Source of the DNA: Mycobacterium montefiorense
GTDB taxonomy: Bacteria > Actinomycetota > Actinomycetes > Mycobacteriales > Mycobacteriaceae
Assembly: GCF_003112775.1 (NCBI RefSeq)
Contig: NZ_BFCH01000009.1
Coordinates: 62,001 to 126,000, forward strand
Direction of reading: 5' to 3'
DNA length: 64,000 bases
Below the pieces are notes generated by a model, which was not told where the DNA came from, searched no databases, and saw only the letters and a program-made list of their open reading frames with translations. The stretch's first letter is position 1. Each line of letters opens with the position of its first letter. A program made the translations under genes and the position numbers. Of the stretch, positions 7,334 through 16,602 are shown piece by piece.

Positions 7334-9271
7334 TCAGGGCACCAGTTTGACGGCCCGGTCGTTGCCGCGATCGGCGACGTAGACGTTCCCGGTCTTGTCG
7401 ACCGCCACCCCCAGCGGGGTGTTGAGTCCGGTGAACGGCAGCACCGTCGGGATGTTCGACCCGGCCGCCAACTTCATCACCTGATTGCTGTCGTGCTCGG
7501 TAACGAACACGTCGCCGGCGTTGTTCACCGCGACACCCCAGGGCACGCTGACGCCGGTGAACGGCAGCACAGTCTGGGCATTCGACCCGGCCGCCAACTT
7601 CACCACCCTGCTGTTGTCGGTGTCGGTGACGTAGACGTTGCCCGAGGTGTCGACCGCCACCCCATCCGGGTTCTTGAGACCGGTGAACGGCAGCACGGTC
7701 TGGGCGTTGGACCCGGCCGCCAACTTCAGCACCCTGCTGTTGCCCCGGTCGACGACGTACACACCGCCCTGCGGGTCCACCGCCACCCCTTCGGGGTAGT
7801 TGAGGCCGGTGAACGGCAGCACCACCTGGTTGTCCGACCCGGCTGTCAGCTTCACCACCCGGTTGTTGAAGTCAGCGACGTACACCGTGCCGGTATCGTC
7901 CACCGCCAGCCCCTGCGGCTGGTAAAGGCCGTTGAACGGCAGCACCGTCGAAGTACTCGACCCCGCCGGCAACTCCACCACCCGCCCGTACATGCCCTCA
8001 CTGGTGACGTACACGTTGCCGGCCTGATCAACCGCGACCCCGCCCGGCGAGAGCCGGAAATCGATACCGGCGAACGGCAAGGTGGTCTGCCCGGACGCCT
8101 CCTTCGACGGCGAGCTGTGGGATCCGCGTACTTCGACGGTGACGATGACAACCGCGGCCACCAACACGGCCGCGACGGCGGCGGCGATGATCAATAGCTT
8201 GCGCTTTCGGTTGGCCGCGCCCCCGGCGCGCCAGTGGTCCGCCGGGGGCGCAGCGGGCGGCTGGTGGTACGGCGGCTGGACCGCGGGGCCGACGGACGAC
8301 CACTGCTCGGGTTGGCGACGCCCGCCGGCACCGCCGCCGTCGGCGATCATCGGACGCACCATCGTCTCGGCGTAATCGCTTGCGCCGGAGGCGTGCTTGC
8401 CGTGCTCCAAAATCGCGAAGGCCTGGTGCTGATCGGACGCGGTCAAAGCGTTGTGGGCGTCGGCGGCCAGATCTCCGGCGCTGCGATAGCGCTCCTGGGG
8501 GTTCTTGGCCATGCCGCGGGCGATCACCTGATCCAACGACACCGGCACCCGCCCGGGTAGCTGCTGGCTGGGCCGAGGCACGGGCTCGAGCAGGTGTGAG
8601 GCGATCAACCGTTCGACGCTGTCGGACTGATACGGCGGCACCCCCGTCAGGCACTCACCCAAAACGCAGGCCAGGGAGTAGATGTCGGCGCGGTAGGTGA
8701 CCTCATCGCTGGTGAACCGCTCCGGGGCCATGTACTTGTAGGTCCCGATCGCCGTCCCGGTCGCGGTAAGGCCGGGATCGCTTGCGGCGCGGGCGATCCC
8801 GAAGTCCACCAGATAGGCGAAGTCGTTGTTGGCGATCAGGATGTTTTCCGGCTTGACATCGCGGTGCGTCACGCCGCCGGCGTGCGCGGCGTCCAGCGCG
8901 GCCGCGATCTGACTCACGATGGCCACCGCCCGCGGCGGGGACAGGGGCCCGTAGCGCTTCAACAGGGTGGCCAGGTCGCTGCCCTCGATCAGGCGCATGT
9001 CCAGATACAGGCGGCCGTCGATCTCGCCGTAGTCGTGGATCGGCACCACGTGCGGCTCGGTCAGCCGACCCGCGGCGTCGGCCTCGCGTTGCATCCGCGC
9101 GCGAAAGAGCGGGTCGCCGGAGTACTGATTGGAGATCAGCTTCAACGCCACGACCCGGTGCTTGCGCGTGTCTTCGGCCTCGTAGACCTCGCCCATCCCG
9201 CCGCGGCCCAGCAGCCGCAGCAGGCGATAGGGTCCGAACTGGGACCCCACCCACGAAGTTGGGCCGCTCAC
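7334..9271 (-). CDS. pknD: Receptor-like Ser/Thr protein kinase PknD with NHL beta-propeller
   Basis: Trans-membrane eukaryotic-type kinase. The kinase domain (residues about 15-275) shows the glycine loop GRGGMG (22-27), Lys44 in VALKLI, HRDVKPEN and DFG in VDFGIA. A Pro-rich linker leads to one membrane helix and an extracellular six-bladed NHL propeller ending the protein. It matches Rv0931c PknD in layout. I place the start at GTG 9271, 8 bases after AAAGGAG; a longer start at 9307 would overlap pstS by 14 bases. The gene follows the PstS2-like gene on the same strand, as in H37Rv, suggesting that kinase output responds to phosphate supply. Confidence 0.92.
   Translation of the reverse strand: MSGPTSWVGSQFGPYRLLRLLGRGGMGEVYEAEDTRKHRVVALKLISNQYSGDPLFRARMQREADAAGRLTEPHVVPIHDYGEIDGRLYLDMRLIEGSDLATLLKRYGPLSPPRAVAIVSQIAAALDAAHAGGVTHRDVKPENILIANNDFAYLVDFGIARAASDPGLTATGTAIGTYKYMAPERFTSDEVTYRADIYSLACVLGECLTGVPPYQSDSVERLIASHLLEPVPRPSQQLPGRVPVSLDQVIARGMAKNPQERYRSAGDLAADAHNALTASDQHQAFAILEHGKHASGASDYAETMVRPMIADGGGAGGRRQPEQWSSVGPAVQPPYHQPPAAPPADHWRAGGAANRKRKLLIIAAAVAAVLVAAVVIVTVEVRGSHSSPSKEASGQTTLPFAGIDFRLSPGGVAVDQAGNVYVTSEGMYGRVVELPAGSSTSTVLPFNGLYQPQGLAVDDTGTVYVADFNNRVVKLTAGSDNQVVLPFTGLNYPEGVAVDPQGGVYVVDRGNSRVLKLAAGSNAQTVLPFTGLKNPDGVAVDTSGNVYVTDTDNSRVVKLAAGSNAQTVLPFTGVSVPWGVAVNNAGDVFVTEHDSNQVMKLAAGSNIPTVLPFTGLNTPLGVAVDKTGNVYVADRGNDRAVKLVP
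7337..8086 (-). repeat. Six tandem NHL-repeat units within pknD
   Basis: Six units of about 41-42 codons, each opening with a variant of TVLPFTGL and closing with RVVKLAAGS, encode the six-bladed propeller sensor domain. The middle four units are the most alike at DNA level, so recombination could change blade number. Confidence 0.9.
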
Positions 9272-9293
9272 CGTCGGCACTCCTTTCGCCTGC

Positions 9294-10403
9294 TCACGCG
9301 ATTGCATCTACGGCCGCCGCCAGCTTTGCCTGGAACGAGCCGGGTAGCGGAATCGATCCGTACTGCACCAGCCCATCTTGGCCCGGGCCGATTGCGGCCT
9401 GCATAAACGCCTTCACCGCCGTCCCAGTCGCGGCATCCGGGTACTTCGAGCAGACGATCTCGTAGGTCGCCAGCACTATCGGATACGCGCCGGCCTGGGT
9501 CGGCTTGTAGAACGACGACGTGTCCAGGACCAGGTCGTTGCCCTGCCCCTGGACTCTGGCGCCCGCAATCGTCTTGCCGACCGAGTCCGCAGTGATCGAC
9601 ACCGGGGTCGGATCCGCCGACGTGATGATCTGAGCCATGTGCAGCTGCTTGCCCACCGCGAATGACCACTCGTTGTAGGTGATCGACCCGTCGGTGTTCT
9701 GCAGCAACGCCGACGTGCCGTTGTTGCCGCTGGCGCCGTCTCCGACGCCGCCGCTGAACTTCTCGTCGGTCCCCTTGCCCCAGGCGCCGTTGCTCGCGCC
9801 GTCGAGATACTTCTGGAAGTTGGCCGTTGTCCCGGACTTGTCGCTGCGGAACACGACATGGATGGGCGTCGACGGGAAGGCGGCGCCGCCGTTGATCGCC
9901 TTGATCGCCGGGTCATCCCACCTGGTGATGGTGCCGTTGAAGATCTTCGCCGCGGTGGGCCCATCCAGGTTCAACGAGTCGATGCCGTTGACGTTGTAGG
10001 TGACGGCGATCGGACCGAAGACCGTCGGCAGGTCCCAGGCCGGGGAACCGCACCGGGCCGCCGCCCGGTCGGGCTGACCCGTCGATGGGTCCAACGGAAC
10101 GTCGGAGCCGGCCAGGTCGGTGACGTTGTTCGAAAACTCCTCGACCCCGCTACCGGACCCATTCGCGTTGTAGTCCAGCGTGTAGCCCTGGCACGCGCGA
10201 ACGTATGCGTAGACGAACTGCTCCATGGCGTTCTCTTGCGCGGTTGAACCGCTGGCGTGCAGCACCTTCTTGCCGCCGCAGTTCACCGGCGCCGTCTTGG
10301 CACTCGACGGAGCCGAGTTGTTGTCGTGGCCGCCGCACCCCGATAGCACCAGCCCGCCGGCGGCCAGCAGGCTCAGTGCCGCGCCAGCTCGGGTCAACCT
10401 CAA
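9294..10403 (-). CDS. pstS2: Periplasmic phosphate-binding lipoprotein PstS (PstS2-like)
   Basis: Binds inorganic phosphate outside the membrane and delivers it to the Pst ABC transporter. The 369-residue protein begins with a lipoprotein signal ([14 protein letters not shown]), with the lipid-bearing Cys near residue 23. [21 protein letters not shown] and [16 protein letters not shown] are PstS-family ligand loops. It is divergent from pstB with 190 bases between, and precedes pknD by 22 bases on the same strand, the H37Rv arrangement Rv0932c-Rv0931c. The ATG at 10403 follows an AAGGAG-type ribosome site. Confidence 0.92.
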   Translation of the reverse strand: MRLTRAGAALSLLAAGGLVLSGCGGHDNNSAPSSAKTAPVNCGGKKVLHASGSTAQENAMEQFVYAYVRACQGYTLDYNANGSGSGVEEFSNNVTDLAGSDVPLDPSTGQPDRAAARCGSPAWDLPTVFGPIAVTYNVNGIDSLNLDGPTAAKIFNGTITRWDDPAIKAINGGAAFPSTPIHVVFRSDKSGTTANFQKYLDGASNGAWGKGTDEKFSGGVGDGASGNNGTSALLQNTDGSITYNEWSFAVGKQLHMAQIITSADPTPVSITADSVGKTIAGARVQGQGNDLVLDTSSFYKPTQAGAYPIVLATYEIVCSKYPDAATGTAVKAFMQAAIGPGQDGLVQYGSIPLPGSFQAKLAAAVDAIA

Positions 10404-10467
10404 GGAGCTACCTCAGTTCAGTCGGGCCACGCGCGCGCTCAACGCGAGAGCGTCGACTACGTGCACA

Positions 10468-10483
10468 TGAACTAATCGTGAAT
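10468..10483 (-). promoter_or_regulatory. Candidate PHO-box-like direct repeat between the divergent pst genes
   Basis: On the minus strand two units, ATTCACGATTA and GTTCATGTGCA, repeat with an 11-base period. Actinobacterial phosphate regulators of the PhoP/RegX3 type bind 11-base direct repeats built on GTTCA(C). The site is about 65-80 bases before the PstS2-like start and 110 before pstB. The repeat is seen; RegX3 binding is inferred. Confidence 0.4.
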
Positions 10484-10593
10484 ATACAAAACCGCGCAAA
10501 GATGGGCGGCTAATTAACAATGCCTTGGAGCCGGCTGAGACTGGGAGCGATTTTCCTCACAGACAGCACAGAATGCGGCAGTAGCATCGTGCC

Positions 10594-11439
10594 GTGATCG
10601 GCCACCAGCAACTCAACGCCGACACCGGTGATGCCGGTTCCACGATGGCAGCCGTGGACCTGACCTTAGGCTTCGGCGCCAAAACCGTTCTCGAGAGGGT
10701 GAGCCTCGACTTTCCGGCGCACGCCGTCACGTCGCTGCTGGGACCGACCGGTTCTGATAAGACGACCTTCCTGCGGACCCTGAATCGGATGAACGACAAA
10801 GTGTCCGGTTTCCGGCACGCCGGCGAGGTGCTGCTGGGCGGTCGCAGCGTATTCAAGTACCGCGATTTGATGGAACTCCGCCGCAGTGTCGGCATGCTGT
10901 TCCAGCGTCCCAACCCGTTCCCGATGTCGATCATGGACAACGTGGTCGCGGGCGTGCGTGCCCACAAGATGGCGCCGCGCAAGGAGTTCAAAAGCGTCGC
11001 CGAGGCTCGCCTCACCGAGGTCGGCCTCTGGGACGCAGTCAAGGACCGGCTGGGTGATTCGCCGTTCCGGCTCTCCGGCGGCCAGCAACAGTTGCTGTGC
11101 CTGGCCCGTGCGCTCGCGGTCGACCCGCAGGTGCTGCTGCTCGACGAGCCCACGTCCTCGCTGGACCCGACCACGACCGAAAAGGTCGAGGAACTCATTC
11201 GATCACTCGCCGACCGGCTGACCGTGATCATGGTGACCCACGATCTCGCCCAGGCCGCCCGCACCAGCGACCGGACCGCCTTCTTCTTCGAGGGCAGACT
11301 CGTCGAGGAGGGCCCCACCGAGCAGCTGTTCCTCGCGCCTCAGCACGAAGAAACCGTCCGCTACTTCGCCCCGTTTCGCCCCGCCAACGACTCCTCGATG
11401 GCGGCCGGGACCGACAAGGTAGGGGCGACCGACGGCTAG
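10594..11439 (+). CDS. pstB: Phosphate ABC transporter ATPase PstB with altered Walker A
   Basis: The cytoplasmic ATPase subunit that powers phosphate import. The 281-residue protein resembles Rv0933, with LSGGQQQ signature, Walker B VLLLDEPTSSLDP and H-loop VTHDL all intact. However the Walker A reads GPTGSDKT (residues 50-57): Asp55 replaces the invariant Gly of GxxGxGKT. The codon is GAT at 10756-10758, one base from GGT. That glycine wraps the ATP phosphates, so activity should be greatly reduced unless this is a sequencing error. Start GTG 10594. It leads a rightward pst operon. Confidence 0.9.
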   Translation: MIGHQQLNADTGDAGSTMAAVDLTLGFGAKTVLERVSLDFPAHAVTSLLGPTGSDKTTFLRTLNRMNDKVSGFRHAGEVLLGGRSVFKYRDLMELRRSVGMLFQRPNPFPMSIMDNVVAGVRAHKMAPRKEFKSVAEARLTEVGLWDAVKDRLGDSPFRLSGGQQQLLCLARALAVDPQVLLLDEPTSSLDPTTTEKVEELIRSLADRLTVIMVTHDLAQAARTSDRTAFFFEGRLVEEGPTEQLFLAPQHEETVRYFAPFRPANDSSMAAGTDKVGATDG

Positions 11440-11461
11440 GGGCGCAAGGACGGCCCGCCGA

Positions 11462-12589
11462 ATGAAGGGGGCACCGCCAAGCGGGGACACCAAGTCCCGC
11501 TCGGCGATCCTGCTGGCCCTGATGGCCGCGGCACCGCTGGCCCTTGTGGCCGCAGCCTGCGGTTCGCCGAGTCCAGCGTCGACCGCAGGCAGTGTCGCCC
11601 CTGCGCCGTCCAAGGTCGAACTTTCCGAGACCGGCAGCACGCTGCTCTACCCGCTGTTCAGCGAGTGGGGTCCGGCGTATCACCAGAAGTTCCCCAACGT
11701 CACCGTCACCACCCAGGGCAGTGGTTCGGGGGCCGGAATCTCCCAGGCCGCAACCGGAGCGGTGAACATCGGCGCCTCCGATGCCTACCTGTCCCCGGGC
11801 GACATGGCCGCACACCGGGGGCTGATGAACATCGCGCTGGCCATTTCCGCGCAGCAGGTCAACTACAACCTCCCCGGCGTGCACCAACACCTGCGGCTCA
11901 ACGGCAAGGTGCTGGCCGCCATGTATCGGGGCACGATCAAGACCTGGCACGACCCGCGGATCGCCGCCATCAATCCCGGCTTGCAACTACCGGACACCCC
12001 GGTGGTTCCGCTGCACCGCTCCGACGGGTCGGGCAGCACGTTTCAGTTCACCCAGTACCTGTCCAAGCAGGACCCCGACGGCTGGGGCCGCTCGCCCGGT
12101 TTCGGCACCACGGTCGACTTCCCGGCGGTCCCCGGCGCGCTCGGCGAGAATGGCGATGGCGCCATGGTGACCGGCTGCGCGGCGAACCCCGGCTGTGTCG
12201 CCTACACCAGCGTCGGCTCGCTCGACGCCGCCGACCAGCAGGGCCTCGGCGAGGCCAAGCTGGGCAACGCCTCCGGCCAGTACCTGCTGCCCAAGGCCAA
12301 GACCATCCGGGCCGCGGCCACCGACTTCGCGTCGACGACACCGGCGAACCAGGCGATCTCGCTGATCAACGGGCCGGCCGCGGATGGGTACCCGATCATC
12401 AACTACGAGTACGCCATCGTCAACAGCACCCAGACCGACGGCGCCACCGCCCAGACGCTGCGGGCGTTTCTGCGCTGGGCCGTGACCGAGGGCAGTGCCC
12501 TCACATTCCTGGACAACATGCACTTCCAGCCCCTGCCGGATTCGGTGGTGCAGATGTCGGTCGCCCAGATCGCCAATATCAGCGGGTGA
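11462..12589 (+). CDS. pstS1: Phosphate-binding lipoprotein PstS1-like, copy A
   Basis: A 375-residue lipoprotein: signal peptide (LLALMAAAPLALVAAACG, lipid Cys near residue 33), then the PstS1 fold with [28 protein letters not shown] and the phosphate-binding loop HRSDGSGSTFQF. It is strongly similar over its full length to the next gene, so the two are a tandem duplication; H37Rv has a single pstS1 (Rv0934) here. The N-terminal cytoplasmic stretch is longer and more polar than in copy B. ATG 11462 follows AAGGACGG. It lies 22 bases after pstB. Confidence 0.9.
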   Translation: MKGAPPSGDTKSRSAILLALMAAAPLALVAAACGSPSPASTAGSVAPAPSKVELSETGSTLLYPLFSEWGPAYHQKFPNVTVTTQGSGSGAGISQAATGAVNIGASDAYLSPGDMAAHRGLMNIALAISAQQVNYNLPGVHQHLRLNGKVLAAMYRGTIKTWHDPRIAAINPGLQLPDTPVVPLHRSDGSGSTFQFTQYLSKQDPDGWGRSPGFGTTVDFPAVPGALGENGDGAMVTGCAANPGCVAYTSVGSLDAADQQGLGEAKLGNASGQYLLPKAKTIRAAATDFASTTPANQAISLINGPAADGYPIINYEYAIVNSTQTDGATAQTLRAFLRWAVTEGSALTFLDNMHFQPLPDSVVQMSVAQIANISG

Positions 12590-12649
12590 ACAGCCAGGTG
12601 TCCTCGTCGGGGGCCACACCGTGAGTAACGCTAAGGAAAAGGTGAGACC

Positions 12650-13789
12650 GTGAAAAAATTTCGTTTGAAGAAATTGTTGGCCCTGGCGGCCACCGCGCCA
12701 CTGGTGCTGGCCGCCGCTGCCTGCGGTTCGAACTCGTCGACTAGTTCGTCTGGTTCGTCGGCCCCCGGCGCCAGCGCGGGCCCGGTCGCCACGACACCGG
12801 CGACATCGCCGGTGACACTGTCGGAAACCGGTAGCACGCTGCTGTATCCGTTGTTCAACCTGTGGGGCCCAGCCTATCACGACAAGTACTCGAACGTCAC
12901 GATCACCACGCAGGGCACCGGTTCGGGAACCGGGATCTCCCAGTCCGCCGCGGGAGCGGTCAACATCGGCGCCTCCGATGCCTACCTGTCCGAGGGGGAC
13001 ATGGCCCAGCACAAGGGGCTGATGAACATCGCGTTGGCCATCTCGGCCCAGCAGATCAACTACAACCTCCCCGGCGTCACGGAACACATCAAGCTCAACG
13101 GCAAGGTGCTGGCCGGCATGTACAACGGCTCCGTCAAGACGTGGAACGACCCACAGATCGCCGGCCTCAACCCAGGGGTGAATCTGCCCGCCACCCCCGT
13201 CGTTCCGCTGCACCGGTCCGACGGTTCCGGTGACACCTTCTTGTTCACCCAGTACCTGTCCAAGCAGGACCCCGACGGCTGGGGCAAATCACCTGCCTTC
13301 GGCACCACCGTCGACTTCCCGGCCGTGCCCGGCGCGCTCGGTGAAAACGGTAACGGCGGCATGGTGACGGGCTGTGCGGACACCCCCGGCTGCGTGGCCT
13401 ACATCGGCATCAGCTTCCTCGACCAGGCCCAGCAAAAGGGTCTCGGCGAGGCGCAACTGGCCAACGCCTCGGGTAAGTACCTGATGCCCGACGCGCAGAG
13501 CATCCAAGCCGCGGCCGCCGGCTTCGCGTCGACAACACCGGCGAACCAGGCGATCTCGCTGATCAACGGGCCGGCCGCCGACGGGTACCCGATCGTCAAT
13601 TACGAGTACGCCATCGTCAACAGCGGCCAGAAGGACGCCGCCACCGCCCAGACCCTGCAGGCCTTCCTGCACTGGGCGATCACCGATGGCAACGACGCCT
13701 CCTTCCTGGACAAGGTTCACTTCCAGCCACTGCCAGCCCCGGTGGTGAAGTTGTCGGACGCCCTGATCGCCAAGATCAGCGCCCAGTAG
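12650..13789 (+). CDS. pstS1: Phosphate-binding lipoprotein PstS1-like, copy B
   Basis: A 379-residue paralogue of the preceding gene. It has a standard lipoprotein signal ([20 protein letters not shown], then AAAACGS), a Ser/Thr/Pro/Gly linker, and the same ligand loops ([33 protein letters not shown]). It is closer to remembered H37Rv PstS1 than copy A (for example GISFLDQA and [14 protein letters not shown]). GTG 12650 follows AAGGAAAAGGTGAG. Two bases separate it from pstC. The pair probably supplies phosphate receptors with different affinity or expression to one permease. Confidence 0.92.
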   Translation: MKKFRLKKLLALAATAPLVLAAAACGSNSSTSSSGSSAPGASAGPVATTPATSPVTLSETGSTLLYPLFNLWGPAYHDKYSNVTITTQGTGSGTGISQSAAGAVNIGASDAYLSEGDMAQHKGLMNIALAISAQQINYNLPGVTEHIKLNGKVLAGMYNGSVKTWNDPQIAGLNPGVNLPATPVVPLHRSDGSGDTFLFTQYLSKQDPDGWGKSPAFGTTVDFPAVPGALGENGNGGMVTGCADTPGCVAYIGISFLDQAQQKGLGEAQLANASGKYLMPDAQSIQAAAAGFASTTPANQAISLINGPAADGYPIVNYEYAIVNSGQKDAATAQTLQAFLHWAITDGNDASFLDKVHFQPLPAPVVKLSDALIAKISAQ

Positions 13790-13791
13790 AC

Positions 13792-14817
13792 GTGCGGCGC
13801 GCGCTGGACCGGATTCGCGGCGCGAGCCGCGCGGGTCTTGCGGTTCGTTCGCTCGGCGCGGCGGGTGCGGTGATACCGCTGCTGCTGCTCGCCTTCGTGC
13901 TGGCGACACTGCTCCTCGAGGCGCTGCCCGCGATCAGGGTCAACGGTTGGCATTTTTTCACCGCAACCGATTGGAATCCGGGCAACACGTATAGCGACGC
14001 CGTCGTCACGCACGGTGTCGCGCATCCCGCCGGCGCCTACTACGGCGCGCTGCCGCTGATCGTCGGGACCCTGGCGAGCTCGGCGATCGCCTTGGTCATC
14101 GCCGTGCCAGTCTCCATCGGCGCGGCGCTGGTGATCGTCGAGCGGTTACCCAGGCATCTCGCGTCGGCCATCGGAATGGTGCTCGAACTGCTCGCCGGAA
14201 TTCCCAGCGTCATCGTCGGCCTTTGGGGCGCAATGACATTCGGGCCGTTCATTACCCACCACGTCGCCCCAGTGATCGCCCGCAACGCGCCCGACGTACC
14301 GGTGCTCGACTACTTCCGCGGAAATACCGGTAACGGCGAGGGCCTGTTGGTGTCCGGCCTGGTGCTGGCGGTGATGGTCATTCCCATCATCGCCAGCACC
14401 ACCCGGGATTTGATCCGACAGGTACCGGTGCTGCCGCGCGAGGGTGCAATCGCCCTGGGCATGACCGATTGGGAGTGCGCGCGCCGGGTCACGCTGCCGT
14501 GGGTGTCCAGTGGCATCGTCGGCGCCGTGGTGCTCGGCCTGGGCCGCGCGCTGGGAGAGACGATGGCCGTGGCCATGGTGTCGGGTGCGGTGTTGGGCGC
14601 TATGCCCACCAACATCTATTCGACGATGACAACCATCGCCGCAACCGTTGTATCACAACTGGATTCGGCGATGACCGACTTCACGGACTTCGCGGTGAAG
14701 ACCCTCGCCGAGGCCTCCCTGGTGCTGATGGTGATCACCCTGCTGACAAACGTGGCGGCCCGCGCACTGGTGCGCAGGGTGTCGGGTACCGCGCTACCCG
14801 TGGGACGGGGGGTGTGA
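13792..14817 (+). CDS. pstC1: Phosphate ABC transporter permease PstC
   Basis: Inner-membrane permease subunit, 341 residues with about six membrane helices. The permease coupling motif ([21 protein letters not shown]) docks onto PstB, and [17 protein letters not shown] is the conserved PstC signature. It corresponds to Rv0935. The GTG start at 13792 lies two bases after the pstS1 copy B stop, and pstA starts one base after its own stop, so the operon is tightly packed. Confidence 0.94.
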   Translation: MRRALDRIRGASRAGLAVRSLGAAGAVIPLLLLAFVLATLLLEALPAIRVNGWHFFTATDWNPGNTYSDAVVTHGVAHPAGAYYGALPLIVGTLASSAIALVIAVPVSIGAALVIVERLPRHLASAIGMVLELLAGIPSVIVGLWGAMTFGPFITHHVAPVIARNAPDVPVLDYFRGNTGNGEGLLVSGLVLAVMVIPIIASTTRDLIRQVPVLPREGAIALGMTDWECARRVTLPWVSSGIVGAVVLGLGRALGETMAVAMVSGAVLGAMPTNIYSTMTTIAATVVSQLDSAMTDFTDFAVKTLAEASLVLMVITLLTNVAARALVRRVSGTALPVGRGV

Positions 14818-14818
14818 G

Positions 14819-15667
14819 GTGAACGCAACCAGGCGCAAGGTCGCCAACGCGCTGTTCTGGATCGCCTGCGTGTGCTGTTTGGCGGTGGTCGTCGTGCCCA
14901 CGCTGTGGATGCTGATCGAAGTCGTCGGCCGTGCCTTGCCGGTGTTCCACTGGCGGGTGCTGGTGACGAACACCCGCGGCAACGGCGGCGGCCTGCGCAA
15001 CGCGATCATCGGCACCGTGGTGGTCGGTGTCGGCGTGATGCTGGTCGGCGGCTCGGTCAGCGTGTTGACCGGGATCTATCTGTCTGAATTCGCCCGCGGC
15101 AGAACGCGATCGATTCTGCGCGGCGCCTACGAGATGCTGTCCGGCGTCCCGTCCATCGTGCTTGGCTACGTCGGCTATCTAGCGCTCGTGGTGACGTTCC
15201 ACTGGGGATTTTCCCTGGCGGCCGGGGTGCTGACGCTGTCGGCAATGAGCATTCCCTACATCGCCAAAGCCACCGAGTCCGCACTCTCTCAGGTGCCGAC
15301 GTCCTACCGGGAGGGGGCCGAAGCGCTCGGGTTGCCGCTCGGTTGGACGCTGCGCAAGATCGTGCTCAAGTCGGCAATCCCCGGAATCGTCACCGGTCTG
15401 CTGGTAGCACTCGCGCTGGCGGTCGGCGAGACGGCGCCGATGCTGTACACGGCCGGCTGGTCGAATTCCGCGCCGACCGGAAAGCTCACCGACTCACCGG
15501 TCGGCTATCTGACCTACCCGATCTGGACGTTCTACAACCTGCCGTCAAAGGCGGCCCGCGACCTGTCCTACGACGCGGCGTTCCTGTTGATCGTATTCGT
15601 GCTACTGCTAATCATCGTCGGCAGGATGATCACCTGGTTCGCTCGGCGGCATTCCGAATCACGTTGA
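14819..15667 (+). CDS. pstA2: Phosphate ABC transporter permease PstA
   Basis: Second membrane subunit of the phosphate importer, 282 residues, about six helices. Coupling motif [22 protein letters not shown] and [16 protein letters not shown] match PstA; it corresponds to Rv0936. It begins with GTG 14819 immediately after pstC and ends the operon. No intrinsic terminator with a T-run follows. Confidence 0.93.
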   Translation: MNATRRKVANALFWIACVCCLAVVVVPTLWMLIEVVGRALPVFHWRVLVTNTRGNGGGLRNAIIGTVVVGVGVMLVGGSVSVLTGIYLSEFARGRTRSILRGAYEMLSGVPSIVLGYVGYLALVVTFHWGFSLAAGVLTLSAMSIPYIAKATESALSQVPTSYREGAEALGLPLGWTLRKIVLKSAIPGIVTGLLVALALAVGETAPMLYTAGWSNSAPTGKLTDSPVGYLTYPIWTFYNLPSKAARDLSYDAAFLLIVFVLLLIIVGRMITWFARRHSESR

Positions 15668-15831
15668 GCCGGTTCAGGATCCGGGCTGGCGCAGGGGCGG
15701 CTAAATAGCTCGCGCCGATCGTGCCCATGGCAGCAGGCCCCGCGACCGACTTTGGCTCGGCAACCAAAGCGGCCCGGCCACGGGGCCGGGGTGCCGAACG
15801 GGGCAAGACCGTATCGTTATTCTGTCTAACC

Positions 15832-16587
15832 ATGGCACGCAGCGAGAACGACACCTGGGACCTGGCCACCAGCGTCGGAGCCACCGCCACCATGGTGGCC
15901 GCGGGACGAGCCCGCGCCACCAAGGACAAGCTGATCGACGACCCGTTCGCCGAGCCACTGGTCCGCGCCGTGGGCGTCGACTTCTTCACCCGGTGGGCCA
16001 ACGGCGAAATCAGCGCGGCCGACGTCGACGAGCCCGGAGCGCCGTGGGGCATGCAACGCATGACCGACCTGCTGGCGGCGCGCACTCGCTATATCGACGC
16101 GTTCTTCGCCGACACCGCGACCGCGGGCATTCGCCAGGTCGTCATCCTGGCCGCCGGCCTGGACGCACGCGGCTATCGACTCCCGTGGGCGCCGGGGACC
16201 ACGGTGTTCGAGATCGACCAGCCCGAAGTCATCGAGTTCAAGACCGCGACGATCGAAGCGCTCGGCGCCAAGCCCACCGCGCTGTCCGCCGACGGCAGCC
16301 GGCTGGTGGCCGAAATCTTTATCAATACCGGCTGCAACCAGAACGCCCTGGACGGCGCCACCCAGCGGTGGCGGGAAAACGGACTCGACGTCGCACTCGT
16401 CGATCTGGGCTTTCCCGGGGAGCGCAACGATGCGGCCACCCACCTAGGCAATCTTGGCTGGCAGCCGGTAAACACTGAGCTGAATCAGTTGTTGGCGGAC
16501 AACGGATTACCGCTGCAGCCCGACGGCGAAGACGCTGCGTTCGCCAAGAACTATTACTGCACCGCAGTTTTGCACAAGGCAGGGTAA
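15832..16587 (+). CDS. UPF0677-family SAM-dependent methyltransferase with internal deletion
   Basis: A 251-residue member of the mycobacterial UPF0677 group, which averages about 300. The N-terminal half is typical (NDTWDLATSVGATATMVAAGRA, DPFAEPLV, VVILAAGLDARGYRLPW, EIDQPEVIEFK). After GAKPTA it jumps to LSADGSRLVAE, so about 50 residues expected between, including the DLR..DWP and EGLL.YLP segments, are missing in frame. The C-terminus resumes normally. The product may fold poorly or be inactive; target unknown. ATG 15832 is chosen by family similarity; the frame is open upstream to 15721. Confidence 0.75.
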   Translation: MARSENDTWDLATSVGATATMVAAGRARATKDKLIDDPFAEPLVRAVGVDFFTRWANGEISAADVDEPGAPWGMQRMTDLLAARTRYIDAFFADTATAGIRQVVILAAGLDARGYRLPWAPGTTVFEIDQPEVIEFKTATIEALGAKPTALSADGSRLVAEIFINTGCNQNALDGATQRWRENGLDVALVDLGFPGERNDAATHLGNLGWQPVNTELNQLLADNGLPLQPDGEDAAFAKNYYCTAVLHKAG

Positions 16588-16602
16588 AAGGAAGGCTCCA
16601 CG

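Noticed and set aside
7324..7338. CCTGAG/CTCAGG hairpin as a terminator between ctpC and pknD
   Set aside because: Only a 6-base stem with 3-base loop, overlapping the pknD stop codon and with no T-run; too weak to call.
11987..13213. 408-codon open frame opposite the two pstS1 copies
   Set aside because: It spans the two paralogues and the gap between them in antisense, so its repeated content merely reflects the pstS1 duplication.
15760..15790. GC-rich inverted repeat before the UPF0677 gene
   Set aside because: CGGCCC/GGGCCG repeats are expected by chance in such GC-rich sequence and no T-run follows.
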